Part shown: one piece after another, positions 1 through 10,111 of the stretch | How positions within the stretch are numbered: the stretch's first letter is position 1 | How the letters are laid out: each line of letters begins with the position of its first letter | Source: Magnetospirillum fulvum | GTDB lineage: Bacteria; Pseudomonadota; Alphaproteobacteria; Rhodospirillales; Magnetospirillaceae | Assembly: GCF_900108475.1 (NCBI RefSeq) | Contig: NZ_FNWO01000015.1 | Span: 20,222-84,221 of the forward strand | DNA length: 64,000 bases | Reading direction: 5' to 3' | Made by a program: the position numbers and the translations under genes | The notes under the pieces: generated by a model | Seen by the model: only the letters and a program-made list of their open reading frames with translations | Told to the model about the DNA's origin: nothing | The model's database searches: none

Positions 1-51
1 CTCCCGTTCGTCGGCGGAACGGGTTTCGAGGGAATCGTAGAATGCGCCCAT
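1..51 (-). CDS. Start of a phenylacetate-CoA ligase-like gene (partial)
   Basis: Only the first 17 codons are inside the window. They begin at an ATG at 49-51 and read MGAFYDSLETRSADERE. A start of this kind (an FYDxLETR-like stretch followed by an acidic R/E-rich run) is typical of PaaK-type AMP-forming phenylacetate-CoA ligases, and such ligases commonly end LivF-containing operons. The gene follows livF by 40 bases on the same strand and is probably its last co-transcribed partner. The identification rests on a short stretch and on context. Confidence 0.55.
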   Translation of the reverse strand, partial: MGAFYDSLETRSADERE

Positions 52-91
52 GCCTCGTCCTTCCTCGTCATGCCCGGTGGGACCGATGGCG

Positions 92-922
92 TCACAGCCA
101 GCGTTTGCGGCGTTTGTAGGATTTGAGGTTCTTGAACGATTTCCGCTCGCGGTCGCCGCCCAGATAGAATTCCTTGACGTCCTCGTTGTCGGCGAGGTCG
201 TCGCGGCTGCCGTCCAGCACGATCTTGCCCGATTCCATGATGTAGCCGAACTGGGCGATCTTCAGCGCCATCCGGGCGTTCTGCTCGACCAGCAGCATCG
301 TGATCCCGGTTTCGGCGCACAGGGTTTCGATGATCGCGAAGGTTTCCTTGACCAGCAGCGGCGACAGCCCCATCGACGGCTCGTCCAGCAGGATCATCCG
401 GGGCCGGGCCATCATCGCGCGCCCGATCGCCAGCATCTGCTGTTCGCCCCCGGACAGATACCCGGCCAGACCGGTGCGTTCCTTGAGCCGGGGGAAATAG
501 TGAAAGACCTGTTCGATATCGGCGCGGATCGCGGCACCGCCGTCGCGGCGGGTGAACGCCCCCAGCCGCAGATTCTCGATCACCGTCATGTCCTCGATGA
601 TGCGGCGGCCCTCCATCACCTGGAAGATGCCGCGCCGGACGATCTCCTCCGGCGGGCGGTTGGCGATTTCCTCGCCCCGGAAGGTGATGCTGCCCCGGGT
701 CACCCGGCCGTTCTCGGTGCCAAGCAGACCCGAAATCGCCTTCAACGTCGTCGATTTCCCCGCGCCGTTGGGACCGAGCAGGGTGACGATCCGTCCGGTG
801 GGAACGTCGAGGCTGACCCCGCGCAGAACCAGGATCACATCGTCGTAGACCACCTCGATGTTATTGACCGACAACAGCGGCGTTTCGGTCGCCGTCTCGG
901 TCCGTGCTGCGGCTGGTGCCAT
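92..922 (-). CDS. livF: Branched-chain/carboxylate ABC transporter ATPase (LivF-type)
   Basis: A 276-residue ATP-binding subunit of a HAAT-family importer, expected at the cytoplasmic face of LivH/LivM. Walker A (GPNGAGKST) is at about residues 50-58, the ABC signature reads LSGGEQQM, and Walker B (MILLDEPSMGLS) follows. The MEGRRI stretch and the LLVEQN motif are characteristic of LivF rather than LivG. It lies downstream of the substrate-binding protein gene, from which it is separated by a 71-base gap holding a hairpin. Two acyl-CoA ligase genes in the same run argue that the cargo is an organic acid rather than an amino acid. That is inference from context. Confidence 0.93.
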   Translation of the reverse strand: MAPAAARTETATETPLLSVNNIEVVYDDVILVLRGVSLDVPTGRIVTLLGPNGAGKSTTLKAISGLLGTENGRVTRGSITFRGEEIANRPPEEIVRRGIFQVMEGRRIIEDMTVIENLRLGAFTRRDGGAAIRADIEQVFHYFPRLKERTGLAGYLSGGEQQMLAIGRAMMARPRMILLDEPSMGLSPLLVKETFAIIETLCAETGITMLLVEQNARMALKIAQFGYIMESGKIVLDGSRDDLADNEDVKEFYLGGDRERKSFKNLKSYKRRKRWL

Positions 923-957
923 GTCGTTTCATCCCCGCGCGTTGGTCAAAGGAAAGG

Positions 958-980
958 GGGAGACGACACCGCCGTCTCCC
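958..980 (-). other. Intercistronic hairpin between the binding-protein gene and livF
   Basis: GGGAGACG at 958-965 pairs with CGTCTCCC at 973-980 across a 7-base loop. It lies just 3' of the binding-protein stop codon and has no T tract. Such hairpins often protect the upstream mRNA segment and help keep the binding protein more abundant than the ATPase. That role is inferred. Confidence 0.5.
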
Positions 981-993
981 ACCACCCGTCCGC

Positions 994-2241
994 TTACCAG
1001 CCCAGCCATTCCGGCCGACGGGGCAGTTCGGCGGTATAGACCGGATTCATCGCGATCGTGCCGCCCTTGGTCGCGGCCTGATAGACCTTGACTACGGTGG
1101 TACCGCGATGGTCGTCGGCAGCCCAGGCCGACGGCAGGCAGACGCCGTCCAGACCGGCGGGAACCCAGCCCTTTTTCTGGTACATCGCCTGCTTGATGTT
1201 GGGACCGGTGACGCCGCCCGGCATCTTGTCGGCCATCTCCATCGCTTCCTTCATGTAATAGACGGTACAGACGGCACGGACGTAATGGACCGGACGCGAT
1301 TCGGCCCCACTGGGGTCGGAGACCTTCGATATCTCGCGCACCAACGCCATCCCCGGAGCCGGATCGGCCCAGGTCGCGGCGCCCACCACCCAGACCAGAC
1401 CGTCGGCGGCATCGCCCGCCGTCTTCAGAGCCCCTTCGTCGGTGCCCCAGATGTTGGCGAGGAACTGGGTGTTGACCCCCACCGTCTCGCACGATTTCAG
1501 CAACGAGATCGTCGATCCGGCGGTGTTGGCGAGATAGGCATAATTGGCCCCCGATTGCTTGAGGCTGAGGCACTGGGCCTTGAAATCGCCCGGCTTCAGC
1601 GAATACTGAATCTCGTTCAGAACCTCGAAGCCCAGTTCCTTGGCATAGGCGCCGCAGGCCTGCTTGGGGGCGTTGGGATAGGGATGGTTGTCGCCCATAT
1701 GGACGAATTTCGGCGTGCCGGTGCCGCCCTTTTTCTTCCAGTCGGCCGCCGCCCATTGCACCAGCCCCCGGCAGGCGTCGGAATAGCTGGGGCCATAGAA
1801 GAAGTTGTAGGGAGCCGCCTTGGCCGAGCCCTTGCCCTGCGGGTCGGTCAGGTGACCGGAATAAGACCCCGAGAAATAGGGAATCTGGTCCTTGGCGACC
1901 ATCCCGCTTAAGGCTTCGGTGTCGCTGGTGCCCCACCCTTGCAGGGCGACCGCCTTGTCCGATCCGCCCGACAGTTTCTTGTAGGCGGCCATCGCGCGCG
2001 GCACTTCGTAGGCGTAATCGACCGTCTCGAATTCGATCGTCTTGCCGTTGATGCCGCCATGGGCGTTGATATAGCTCATCGCGTCGGCGATGCCTTGGGC
2101 ATAGGGCTTGCCCACCGACGAGGTCGCCCCGGTCAGGTCGGCCAGATGGCCGACGACCAGACTGTCGGCGGCCAGCGCCGCGCCACCGGAAAAGCCGAGG
2201 AGGGCGAAGGCCGTCCCGGCGAACAGAGTCCGCGTCAACAT
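994..2241 (-). CDS. ABC transporter periplasmic substrate-binding protein (Peripla_BP_6/HAAT)
   Basis: A 415-residue secreted binding protein. I chose the ATG at 2241 because it opens directly on a signal peptide (MLTRTLFAGTAFALLGFSGG, ending ALA before ADSLV) and has a strong GGGAGG Shine-Dalgarno sequence 8 bases upstream; the frame is open further but without a signal sequence. The mature start (VVGHLADLTGATSSVGKPYA) and later motifs such as VDYAYEVPRAM belong to the branched-chain-type receptor family. It sits between livM and livF. Relatives paired with acyl-CoA ligases bind aromatic or aliphatic acids, so leucine should not be assumed to be the ligand. Confidence 0.9.
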   Translation of the reverse strand: MLTRTLFAGTAFALLGFSGGAALAADSLVVGHLADLTGATSSVGKPYAQGIADAMSYINAHGGINGKTIEFETVDYAYEVPRAMAAYKKLSGGSDKAVALQGWGTSDTEALSGMVAKDQIPYFSGSYSGHLTDPQGKGSAKAAPYNFFYGPSYSDACRGLVQWAAADWKKKGGTGTPKFVHMGDNHPYPNAPKQACGAYAKELGFEVLNEIQYSLKPGDFKAQCLSLKQSGANYAYLANTAGSTISLLKSCETVGVNTQFLANIWGTDEGALKTAGDAADGLVWVVGAATWADPAPGMALVREISKVSDPSGAESRPVHYVRAVCTVYYMKEAMEMADKMPGGVTGPNIKQAMYQKKGWVPAGLDGVCLPSAWAADDHRGTTVVKVYQAATKGGTIAMNPVYTAELPRRPEWLGW

Positions 2242-2335
2242 CGTTGTTTCCTCCCGTTTTGTTGTCCAGAGCGGGGGGTGCTTCCCCATTTTGTCGCGTC
2301 GTCTTTTTGTTTTTATTGTTGTTCTTGTCCCGGCC

Positions 2336-3406
2336 TCAGTACGAGAAGGGATAAAGCTTCCAGTAGGATTTGATCGTCCGCCAACGGTGGACCAGACCGT
2401 CGGGCTCGAAGATCAGGAACAAGACGATGGCCAGTCCGATCGCGGCTTCCTTGATGTAGGCCAACGCCCCCGTCAGTCCCGGAACGTCGCCCACCACCTG
2501 CTTGATCAGGCTGACCGCGCCTTCGGTGACCTCGGGCAGCAGGACCATGAAGCAGGTGCCCATCAGCGTCCCTGTCACCGAGCCGAGCCCGCCGATGATG
2601 ATCATCCCCAGGAACTGGATTGATTGCAGGATGGTGAAGCCCTCGGCCGAGACGTAGCCGAGATAGTGCCCGTACAGCGCCCCGCCGATTCCGGCGTAAA
2701 AGGACGAGATGCCGAACGACAAGATGCGGTATCGGGTCAGGTTGACCCCCATCACCTCGGCCGAGAGGTAATGGTCGCGCACCGCGACGAAGGCCCGGCC
2801 GTCGCGGGTCCGCAACAGGTTCGCGCCCAGAACAAACATCACCACCAGGAAGACCAGCACGACATAGAAATACTGGCGGTCGCCGCTCAACTCCCAGCCG
2901 AACAGCGAGGCAGGCGCGGCCATCGCCCCCGACGAGCCCCCGGTGAACCACGTCGCGCGGGCGAAGAAATCTTCCAGAATGTATTGCGAGGCAAAGGTGG
3001 CGATCGCGAGGTAAAGCCCCTTCAGACGTCCGGCCGGAATGCCGAACAGCAGCCCCAGCAGCGTCGTCATCAGCCCGGCCAGCGGAATCGCCAGCAGGAC
3101 CGGGACGCCCACCGTGCTGTTGAGCCAGGCCGAGGCAAACGCGCCAAAGCCGAAAAAGGCGGCGTGACCGAGCGAGATCTGTCCGGTCGAGCCGACCAGG
3201 ATGTTGAGCCCCAGCGCGGCGATCGCGAAAAAGCCGATCTGGATCATCAGCGTCAGCGGATAGGGGCCGAGCACCAGCGGAGCCGCCGCCGCCAGTACGA
3301 TCGCGGCGATACAGAACCGGCGCGAGGCGGGCGTCAGGAACAGCGTGGTGTCCTCGCTATAGGAGGTCTTGAACTGACCACAGGGAACGAGACTGCTGCC
3401 GATCAT
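2336..3406 (-). CDS. livM: ABC transporter permease (LivM-type)
   Basis: A 356-residue inner-membrane permease with about ten hydrophobic segments and the LivM signature region GQISLGHAAFFGFGAFASAW, followed by the EAA-like loop GIPAGRLKGLYLAIATF. The start shares one base with the livH stop (TGATG), so translation is probably coupled. A GTG one codon earlier (3409) is an alternative start. It ends FEPDGLVHRWRTIKSYWKLYPFSY, an ordinary LivM tail. The 94-base gap to the binding-protein gene contains an AT-rich stretch and a GGGG/CCCC stem. Confidence 0.92.
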   Translation of the reverse strand: MIGSSLVPCGQFKTSYSEDTTLFLTPASRRFCIAAIVLAAAAPLVLGPYPLTLMIQIGFFAIAALGLNILVGSTGQISLGHAAFFGFGAFASAWLNSTVGVPVLLAIPLAGLMTTLLGLLFGIPAGRLKGLYLAIATFASQYILEDFFARATWFTGGSSGAMAAPASLFGWELSGDRQYFYVVLVFLVVMFVLGANLLRTRDGRAFVAVRDHYLSAEVMGVNLTRYRILSFGISSFYAGIGGALYGHYLGYVSAEGFTILQSIQFLGMIIIGGLGSVTGTLMGTCFMVLLPEVTEGAVSLIKQVVGDVPGLTGALAYIKEAAIGLAIVLFLIFEPDGLVHRWRTIKSYWKLYPFSY

Positions 3407-4299
3407 CACACCCTCTCGATTCGCTTGGTGCCGAACAGGCCGTAGGGCTTGATCATCAAGATGATCACCAGCACGTAGAACGGCGCGACGGAGTACAGGT
3501 TGCCAAGGTGGAGGAACTGGCTGTCGGCATATTCGGCGAGGTTTTCCAGCAGGCCGATAATCAACCCGCCGACAATCGCGCCGACGATCGAATCGAGCCC
3601 GCCGACGATCACCGCCGGGAACACCTTGATGCCGAAGAAGGACAGCGCCGAGGACACCCCGTTGACCATGCCCACCACCACCCCGGCCAGGGCCGAGACC
3701 ATCGCCGAGATCGCCCAGGCCAGGGCGAACACGCCCTTGACCGAGATGCCCAGGCTTTGCGCCACCTGCTGGTCAAAGGCGGTGGCCCGCATCGCCAGAC
3801 CCATCCGCGAATATTTGAAGAACCAGGCGAAGGCGACCATGATCACCACCGAGACGACGAGGCTCATCAGATAAGCGGGCTGGACCGGCAGGCCGAACAC
3901 ATCGACCGACTTGACCGGAAACACCTCGGGGAAGGGTTGGGCCCAGGCTCCGAAGATCGCCTTCACCACCGCCTGGAAGAAGATCGACAGGCCGATGGTA
4001 ACCATGATCACCGAGATCACCGGCTCGCCGATCAGCGGGCGCAGCACCACCATCTGCAAGACGATGCCGAACACCATCATGAACAGGAAGGTCAGCAGGA
4101 ACGCGGCTGGAAACGGCAGTTCAAGGCTGGTAACCAGCCACCAGCAGGTCCAGGCCCCGATCAACAGGAATTCGCCCTGGGCGAAATTGACCACCTGGGT
4201 CGATTTGTAGATCAGAACGAAACACATCGCGACGACGCCATACAGCGCGCCGACGATCAGGCCGTTCAGGATCAATTGCAAAAGCAGGCTGGAGATCAT
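3406..4299 (-). CDS. livH: ABC transporter permease (LivH-type)
   Basis: A 297-residue inner-membrane permease opening with LILNGLIVGALYGVVAMCFV, then IYKSTQVVNFAQGEF, the hallmark of LivH. The ATG at 4299 was chosen because the Shine-Dalgarno AGGAG overlaps the upstream ligase stop codon and the protein begins with a transmembrane helix; upstream codons in the open frame are not protein-like. It ends with TKRIERV* overlapping the livM start. It forms the translocation pore with LivM and is powered by LivG/LivF. Confidence 0.93.
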   Translation of the reverse strand: MISSLLLQLILNGLIVGALYGVVAMCFVLIYKSTQVVNFAQGEFLLIGAWTCWWLVTSLELPFPAAFLLTFLFMMVFGIVLQMVVLRPLIGEPVISVIMVTIGLSIFFQAVVKAIFGAWAQPFPEVFPVKSVDVFGLPVQPAYLMSLVVSVVIMVAFAWFFKYSRMGLAMRATAFDQQVAQSLGISVKGVFALAWAISAMVSALAGVVVGMVNGVSSALSFFGIKVFPAVIVGGLDSIVGAIVGGLIIGLLENLAEYADSQFLHLGNLYSVAPFYVLVIILMIKPYGLFGTKRIERV

Positions 4300-4309
4300 C
4301 GCGGCTCTC

Positions 4310-6241
4310 CTACTCGGCGGCCATCCGGGAGGACGGGGCGGGCAGCACGGTGACGACGGCAAGGTCGGTCTTGACCCGGGTGGTGGTGCCGTCCTGGAAG
4401 GTGATCACGGCATCGACCGGAACCCGGTCGCAATCGGCGTAAACCGAGTGAATGATGTCGGCGTATTTCTCGTTGATCACCGAGCGGCGCACCTTGCGGG
4501 TCCGGGTCAGTTCGCCGTCGTCGGCGTCGAGTTCCTTGTACAGCAGCAGGAACTTCCTGATCCGCTGCGGCTCGGGCAGCGTCTGGTTGACCGTCTCGAC
4601 CTCGGCGGTCAGCAGGTCATAGACCGCGCTTTGCCCCGACAAATTGGTGTAGTTGGTGAAGGCGATCCCCTTGCTTTCCGCCCATTTCGACACGATCGAG
4701 AAGCGGATGCAGACAATCGCCGACAGATAGGGCCGATCCGCCCCGAGGATCACCGCCTCGGCGATGTAGGGGGAGAATTTCAGCTTGTTCTCGATGAACT
4801 GGGGCGAGAAGCGCACCCCGGTCGAGGTGGTGGCCAGATCCTTGATGCGGTCAATTACCACCAGATGGCCGTTCTCGGGCTTGATGTATCCGGCGTCGCC
4901 GGTCCGAAGCCAGACCTGATCGACGATGTCGGCACCGCTGGCCTCGGGATTCCGGTAATAGCCGCAGAACATCCCGTCGGTGGTGGCGACGATCTCGCCG
5001 ATTCCGTTGGAATCGGGCCGGTCGATCCGCAGCCGGGCGTCGTCGAACGGAATCCCCACCGAGTCGAAATCAATGTCGCCCGGCCGATGGACGGTGTAGG
5101 CCCCGGCCAGTTCGGTCTGGCCGTAGATCTGGCGCAGCGGAATCCCCATCGCCAGGAAAAAGCGGAAGGTGTCCGGCCCCAGCGCTGCGCCGCCGGTCGC
5201 CGCCGAGCGCAGGAAGGTGAAGCCCAGCCGGTCGCGCAGGGCGGAGAACAAGATCAGGTCGGCCAGACGCGACCGCCGCCCTTGATCCAGCGCCGCCATG
5301 CCGAGCTTCATCCCCAGCGCGAACATCGCCCGCTTGAACCGGGTCGATTCCATCATCTTGGAGCGGACCTCGGCGGCGATCGCTTCCCACATCCGGGGGG
5401 CGAGCAGGACGAAATGCGGGCCGATCTCGCGCATATCGGCCATCATCGTTTCCGGTTCCTCGACGAAATTGACGATGGTGCGGCAGACCAGCGGCTGGGC
5501 CACCGCATAGATCTGTTCCATGATCCATGGCAGCGGCAGCAGCGAGACGTAATTCTCGCCCGCGTGCTTGGGATCGGCGCGGAGATAGGCGGCGGAATGG
5601 CGCAGGAACGGTCCCGCCTGCAACATCGCCAGCTTGGGGTGCGAGGTGGTCCCCGAGGTGGTGCACAAGATGGCGACGTCGTCGCCCTGCCCGGCCGCCA
5701 CCTCGGCCTCGAACCGGCCCGGCTCGCGCGCATCCAGCGCGGCACCCCGCGCCCGCAGGTCGTCGGCGAAGATCAGGCGGGGGTCGGCGTGTTTACGCAT
5801 CCCGCGCGGATCGAAATAGACGATGTGGCGCAAGGCGGGCAGATCGCCCGCGATCTCAAGCAGCTTATCGACCTGCTCCTCGTCCTCGGCCATCACCAAA
5901 GCGGCCTCGGTGTAGGACAGCAGGTAGGACACCTCGGCCCCCATCGAATCGTGATAGATCCCCAGCGACATCGCCCCCAGGGCGTTGGCGGCAAGCTCGC
6001 TCCAGATGCTTTCGGGGCGGTTCTTGCCGATGATCGCCACCACCTCGCCGCGACCGACTCCCAGGTCGATCAGGCCGAGACAGAGCAGGCGGACCTGACG
6101 CAGATACTCGGCCCAGGTGACGCTGTTCCAGATCCCGAACGCCTTTTCGCGCATCGCGATGGCGTCGGGCCAGCGGGCGGCGTTGTGAACCAGCGCCTTG
6201 GCGAAGGTGTCGTGGCGGGAGAGGTCGATCGTCTCGCTCAT
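4310..6241 (-). CDS. AMP-dependent acyl-CoA synthetase (long-chain type) inside a liv operon
   Basis: A 643-residue ANL-superfamily ligase that should activate a carboxylic acid to its CoA thioester via an acyl-AMP. The phosphate-binding loop reads LCTTSGTTSHPK, the adenine-binding motif IYGQTELAGAY, and the hinge aspartate lies in WLRTGDAGYIKPENGHLVVIDRIKD. The ATG at 6241 shares its A with the livG stop (TGATG); the open frame continues upstream but only antisense to livG. Its position between livG and livH makes it a dedicated partner of the transporter: uptake followed by CoA trapping. Substrate unknown; aliphatic or aryl acids are both possible. Confidence 0.85.
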   Translation of the reverse strand: MSETIDLSRHDTFAKALVHNAARWPDAIAMREKAFGIWNSVTWAEYLRQVRLLCLGLIDLGVGRGEVVAIIGKNRPESIWSELAANALGAMSLGIYHDSMGAEVSYLLSYTEAALVMAEDEEQVDKLLEIAGDLPALRHIVYFDPRGMRKHADPRLIFADDLRARGAALDAREPGRFEAEVAAGQGDDVAILCTTSGTTSHPKLAMLQAGPFLRHSAAYLRADPKHAGENYVSLLPLPWIMEQIYAVAQPLVCRTIVNFVEEPETMMADMREIGPHFVLLAPRMWEAIAAEVRSKMMESTRFKRAMFALGMKLGMAALDQGRRSRLADLILFSALRDRLGFTFLRSAATGGAALGPDTFRFFLAMGIPLRQIYGQTELAGAYTVHRPGDIDFDSVGIPFDDARLRIDRPDSNGIGEIVATTDGMFCGYYRNPEASGADIVDQVWLRTGDAGYIKPENGHLVVIDRIKDLATTSTGVRFSPQFIENKLKFSPYIAEAVILGADRPYLSAIVCIRFSIVSKWAESKGIAFTNYTNLSGQSAVYDLLTAEVETVNQTLPEPQRIRKFLLLYKELDADDGELTRTRKVRRSVINEKYADIIHSVYADCDRVPVDAVITFQDGTTTRVKTDLAVVTVLPAPSSRMAAE

Positions 6242-7053
6242 CACGCCACCTGTTCGTCTTCGTCGATGCCGAGATAGGCCACCTTGACCCGGTCGTTGGC
6301 CATCACCTCCTCGGGCAGGCCAAGCGCGATCTTGCAGCCGAATTCGAGAACCATCACCCGGTGAGAGATGTCCATCACCACCCCCATGTCGTGCTCGATC
6401 ATCACCACCGTCATGCCCCATTCCTCGTTGAGATCGACGATGAAGCGGGCCATGTCCTCTTTCTCTTCGAGGTTCATTCCCGCCATCGGTTCGTCGAGCA
6501 AGATGACCTTGGGGGAGACCGCCATCGCACGGGCCAGTTCCACCCGCTTGCGCAGGCCATAGGACAAGGTGCCCGCCTGGGCCTTGCGGATCGGGGCGAT
6601 TTCAAGGAAGTCGATGATCTCTTCGACGACGCGGCGATGGGCCAGTTCCTCGCGTCTGGCCCCCAGCCAGTACAGCGCCCCGGTCAGGGCGTTGTTCTTC
6701 AGCAGGTGATGGCGGCCGACCATGATGTTGTCTTGCACGCTCATATGGCCGAACAGGGCCAGATTCTGGAACGTCCGTCCCAGCCCCAGCGTCGCCCGCC
6801 GATTGGGCGACAGCCCTGTCACGTCGCTGCCGTCCAGCAGAATCTGGCCCGAAGAGGGCCGATAGCGCCCCGAGATGCAGTTCAGCATCGAGGTTTTTCC
6901 GGCCCCGTTCGGGCCGATGATCGAAAACAACTCACCTTTGGCGACCGAAAAGCTCACCCCGGTCAGTGCCCGGACGCCCCCGAAGCCAAGGGAAACGTCG
7001 CGAACTTCGAGCACGGGATGTCTATCCGGCACAATCGACGGATCGCGCGACAT
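6241..7053 (-). CDS. livG: Branched-chain/carboxylate ABC transporter ATPase (LivG-type)
   Basis: A 270-residue ATPase. Walker A (GPNGAGKT) is at residues 47-54, the Q-loop lies in GLGRTFQNLALF, the degenerate signature LSYGLRKRVELARAM is typical of LivG, and Walker B is VILLDEPMAGMN. The ATG at 7053 has GGGAG 8 bases upstream, whereas the in-frame GTG at 7062 has its Shine-Dalgarno sequence too close. It is the first gene of the transporter operon and lies below a candidate promoter at 7141-7169. Confidence 0.93.
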   Translation of the reverse strand: MSRDPSIVPDRHPVLEVRDVSLGFGGVRALTGVSFSVAKGELFSIIGPNGAGKTSMLNCISGRYRPSSGQILLDGSDVTGLSPNRRATLGLGRTFQNLALFGHMSVQDNIMVGRHHLLKNNALTGALYWLGARREELAHRRVVEEIIDFLEIAPIRKAQAGTLSYGLRKRVELARAMAVSPKVILLDEPMAGMNLEEKEDMARFIVDLNEEWGMTVVMIEHDMGVVMDISHRVMVLEFGCKIALGLPEEVMANDRVKVAYLGIDEDEQVA

Positions 7054-7140
7054 CGGCGTCACTCCCTGGCGGGGGGTCGTTGCCCCCCTTTTTCGTCCGC
7101 CTGCGCCGGGGTCTGTCCCAGCGCGGCGGTTGTGGAAACA

Positions 7141-7169
7141 AGCATACGTTTTTTTCTAACCGGGCTCAA
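7141..7169 (-). promoter_or_regulatory. Candidate sigma-70 promoter of the liv/ligase operon with an overlapping operator
   Basis: On the minus strand a -35 TTGAGC (7164-7169) and a -10 TATGCT (7141-7146) are 17 bases apart. A 16-bp element AAACA-N6-CGTTT (plus-strand reading, 7136-7151) covers the -10. A very similar arrangement lies in front of the isovaleryl-CoA dehydrogenase gene at 15767-15799, which suggests a common repressor, most simply the TetR protein at 15949. Regulator assignment is inference. Confidence 0.55.
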
Positions 7170-7205
7170 GGCATTGAACGTCGGTCCCTGCCGCCCCGGC
7201 TGTGG

Positions 7206-9161
<1,956 letters not shown>

Positions 9162-9177
9162 GGTGCGGTCCTCCGGC

Positions 9178-10110
9178 TTAGAGCGCGATCGGGGCTTCGG
9201 TCCTGGCGGCGGCGGCCAGCAGGGCACGACCGGCCCGGGCGGCATAGGGGCGGCCGAGCCGGGCCGAAATCCACGCCCCGGTGACGGCAACCGCCATCGG
9301 GTCGATCCCGGTCTCGCATCCCAGCCCGTGCAGCAGGTGAAGCAGATCCTCGGTGGCGACGTTGCCGCTGGCCCCGGGGGCGAAGGGACATCCGCCCAGA
9401 CCGGCGACCGCGCTGTCGAACGTCGCGATTCCCTCTTCCAGACTGGCCAGCGTGTTGGCGATTCCCTGGCCATAGGTGTCGTGGAAATGCATCGCGATCC
9501 GCTCGCGCGGCAGGCGGCGGGCCACCGCCTCGATCACCCGCCGCACCGAATCGGCGGTGGCGATCCCCAGCGTGTCGCCCAGCGATATCTCGTCGCAGCC
9601 GAGATCGGCCAGCCGCAGGGCCATTTCCGCCACCGCTGCCGGGTCCACCGCCCCGTCATAGGGACAGGCGACGATGCAGGAGACATAGCCGCGCAGGGAC
9701 AGCCCGGCCGCCCGCGCCCGCGCCGCCACCGGAGCGAGACGGACCAGACTGTCGGCCCGCGAACAGGCGATGTTGTGCTGGCTGAAGCCCTCGGAGGCGG
9801 AAACGAACAGCGCCACCGAATCGAGTCCGGCCTCCAGCGCCGCCTCCAGCCCGGCGAGGTTGGGCACCAGCGCCGGATAGGAAACCCCGGCGCGGCGGGG
9901 CAGTTCGCGGTACAAAGCCCCGCTGTCGGCCATCTGCGGTACCCGCTTCGGCGAGACGAACGCCCCGGCCTCGATCGTGGTCAGCCCGGCGGCGGCCAGC
10001 CGCTCGATCAACTCCAGCTTGACAGCAAGCGGCACCGGCATCGGCTCGTTTTGCAAACCGTCGCGCGGTCCGGTCTCGACCAGCCGGACCCGGGTCGGCC
10101 GGGCCGCCAT
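9178..10110 (-). CDS. liuE: Hydroxymethylglutaryl-CoA lyase
   Basis: A 310-residue TIM-barrel lyase that splits HMG-CoA into acetoacetate and acetyl-CoA, the last step of leucine catabolism. The N-terminal [14 protein letters not shown] motif carries the catalytic arginine and metal-binding aspartate, and [10 protein letters not shown] holds the metal-binding histidines. The family cysteine signature is [19 protein letters not shown]. The start at 10110 lies one base after the stop of the carboxylase alpha subunit, which implies translational coupling. Confidence 0.94.
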   Translation of the reverse strand: MAARPTRVRLVETGPRDGLQNEPMPVPLAVKLELIERLAAAGLTTIEAGAFVSPKRVPQMADSGALYRELPRRAGVSYPALVPNLAGLEAALEAGLDSVALFVSASEGFSQHNIACSRADSLVRLAPVAARARAAGLSLRGYVSCIVACPYDGAVDPAAVAEMALRLADLGCDEISLGDTLGIATADSVRRVIEAVARRLPRERIAMHFHDTYGQGIANTLASLEEGIATFDSAVAGLGGCPFAPGASGNVATEDLLHLLHGLGCETGIDPMAVAVTGAWISARLGRPYAARAGRALLAAAARTEAPIAL

Positions 10111-10111
10111 C

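Noticed and set aside
50..1039. Long plus-strand open frames opposite the livF and binding-protein genes
   Set aside because: They are antisense frames typical of high-GC DNA, low in hydrophobic order and without any domain, while the minus-strand frames carry clear motifs.
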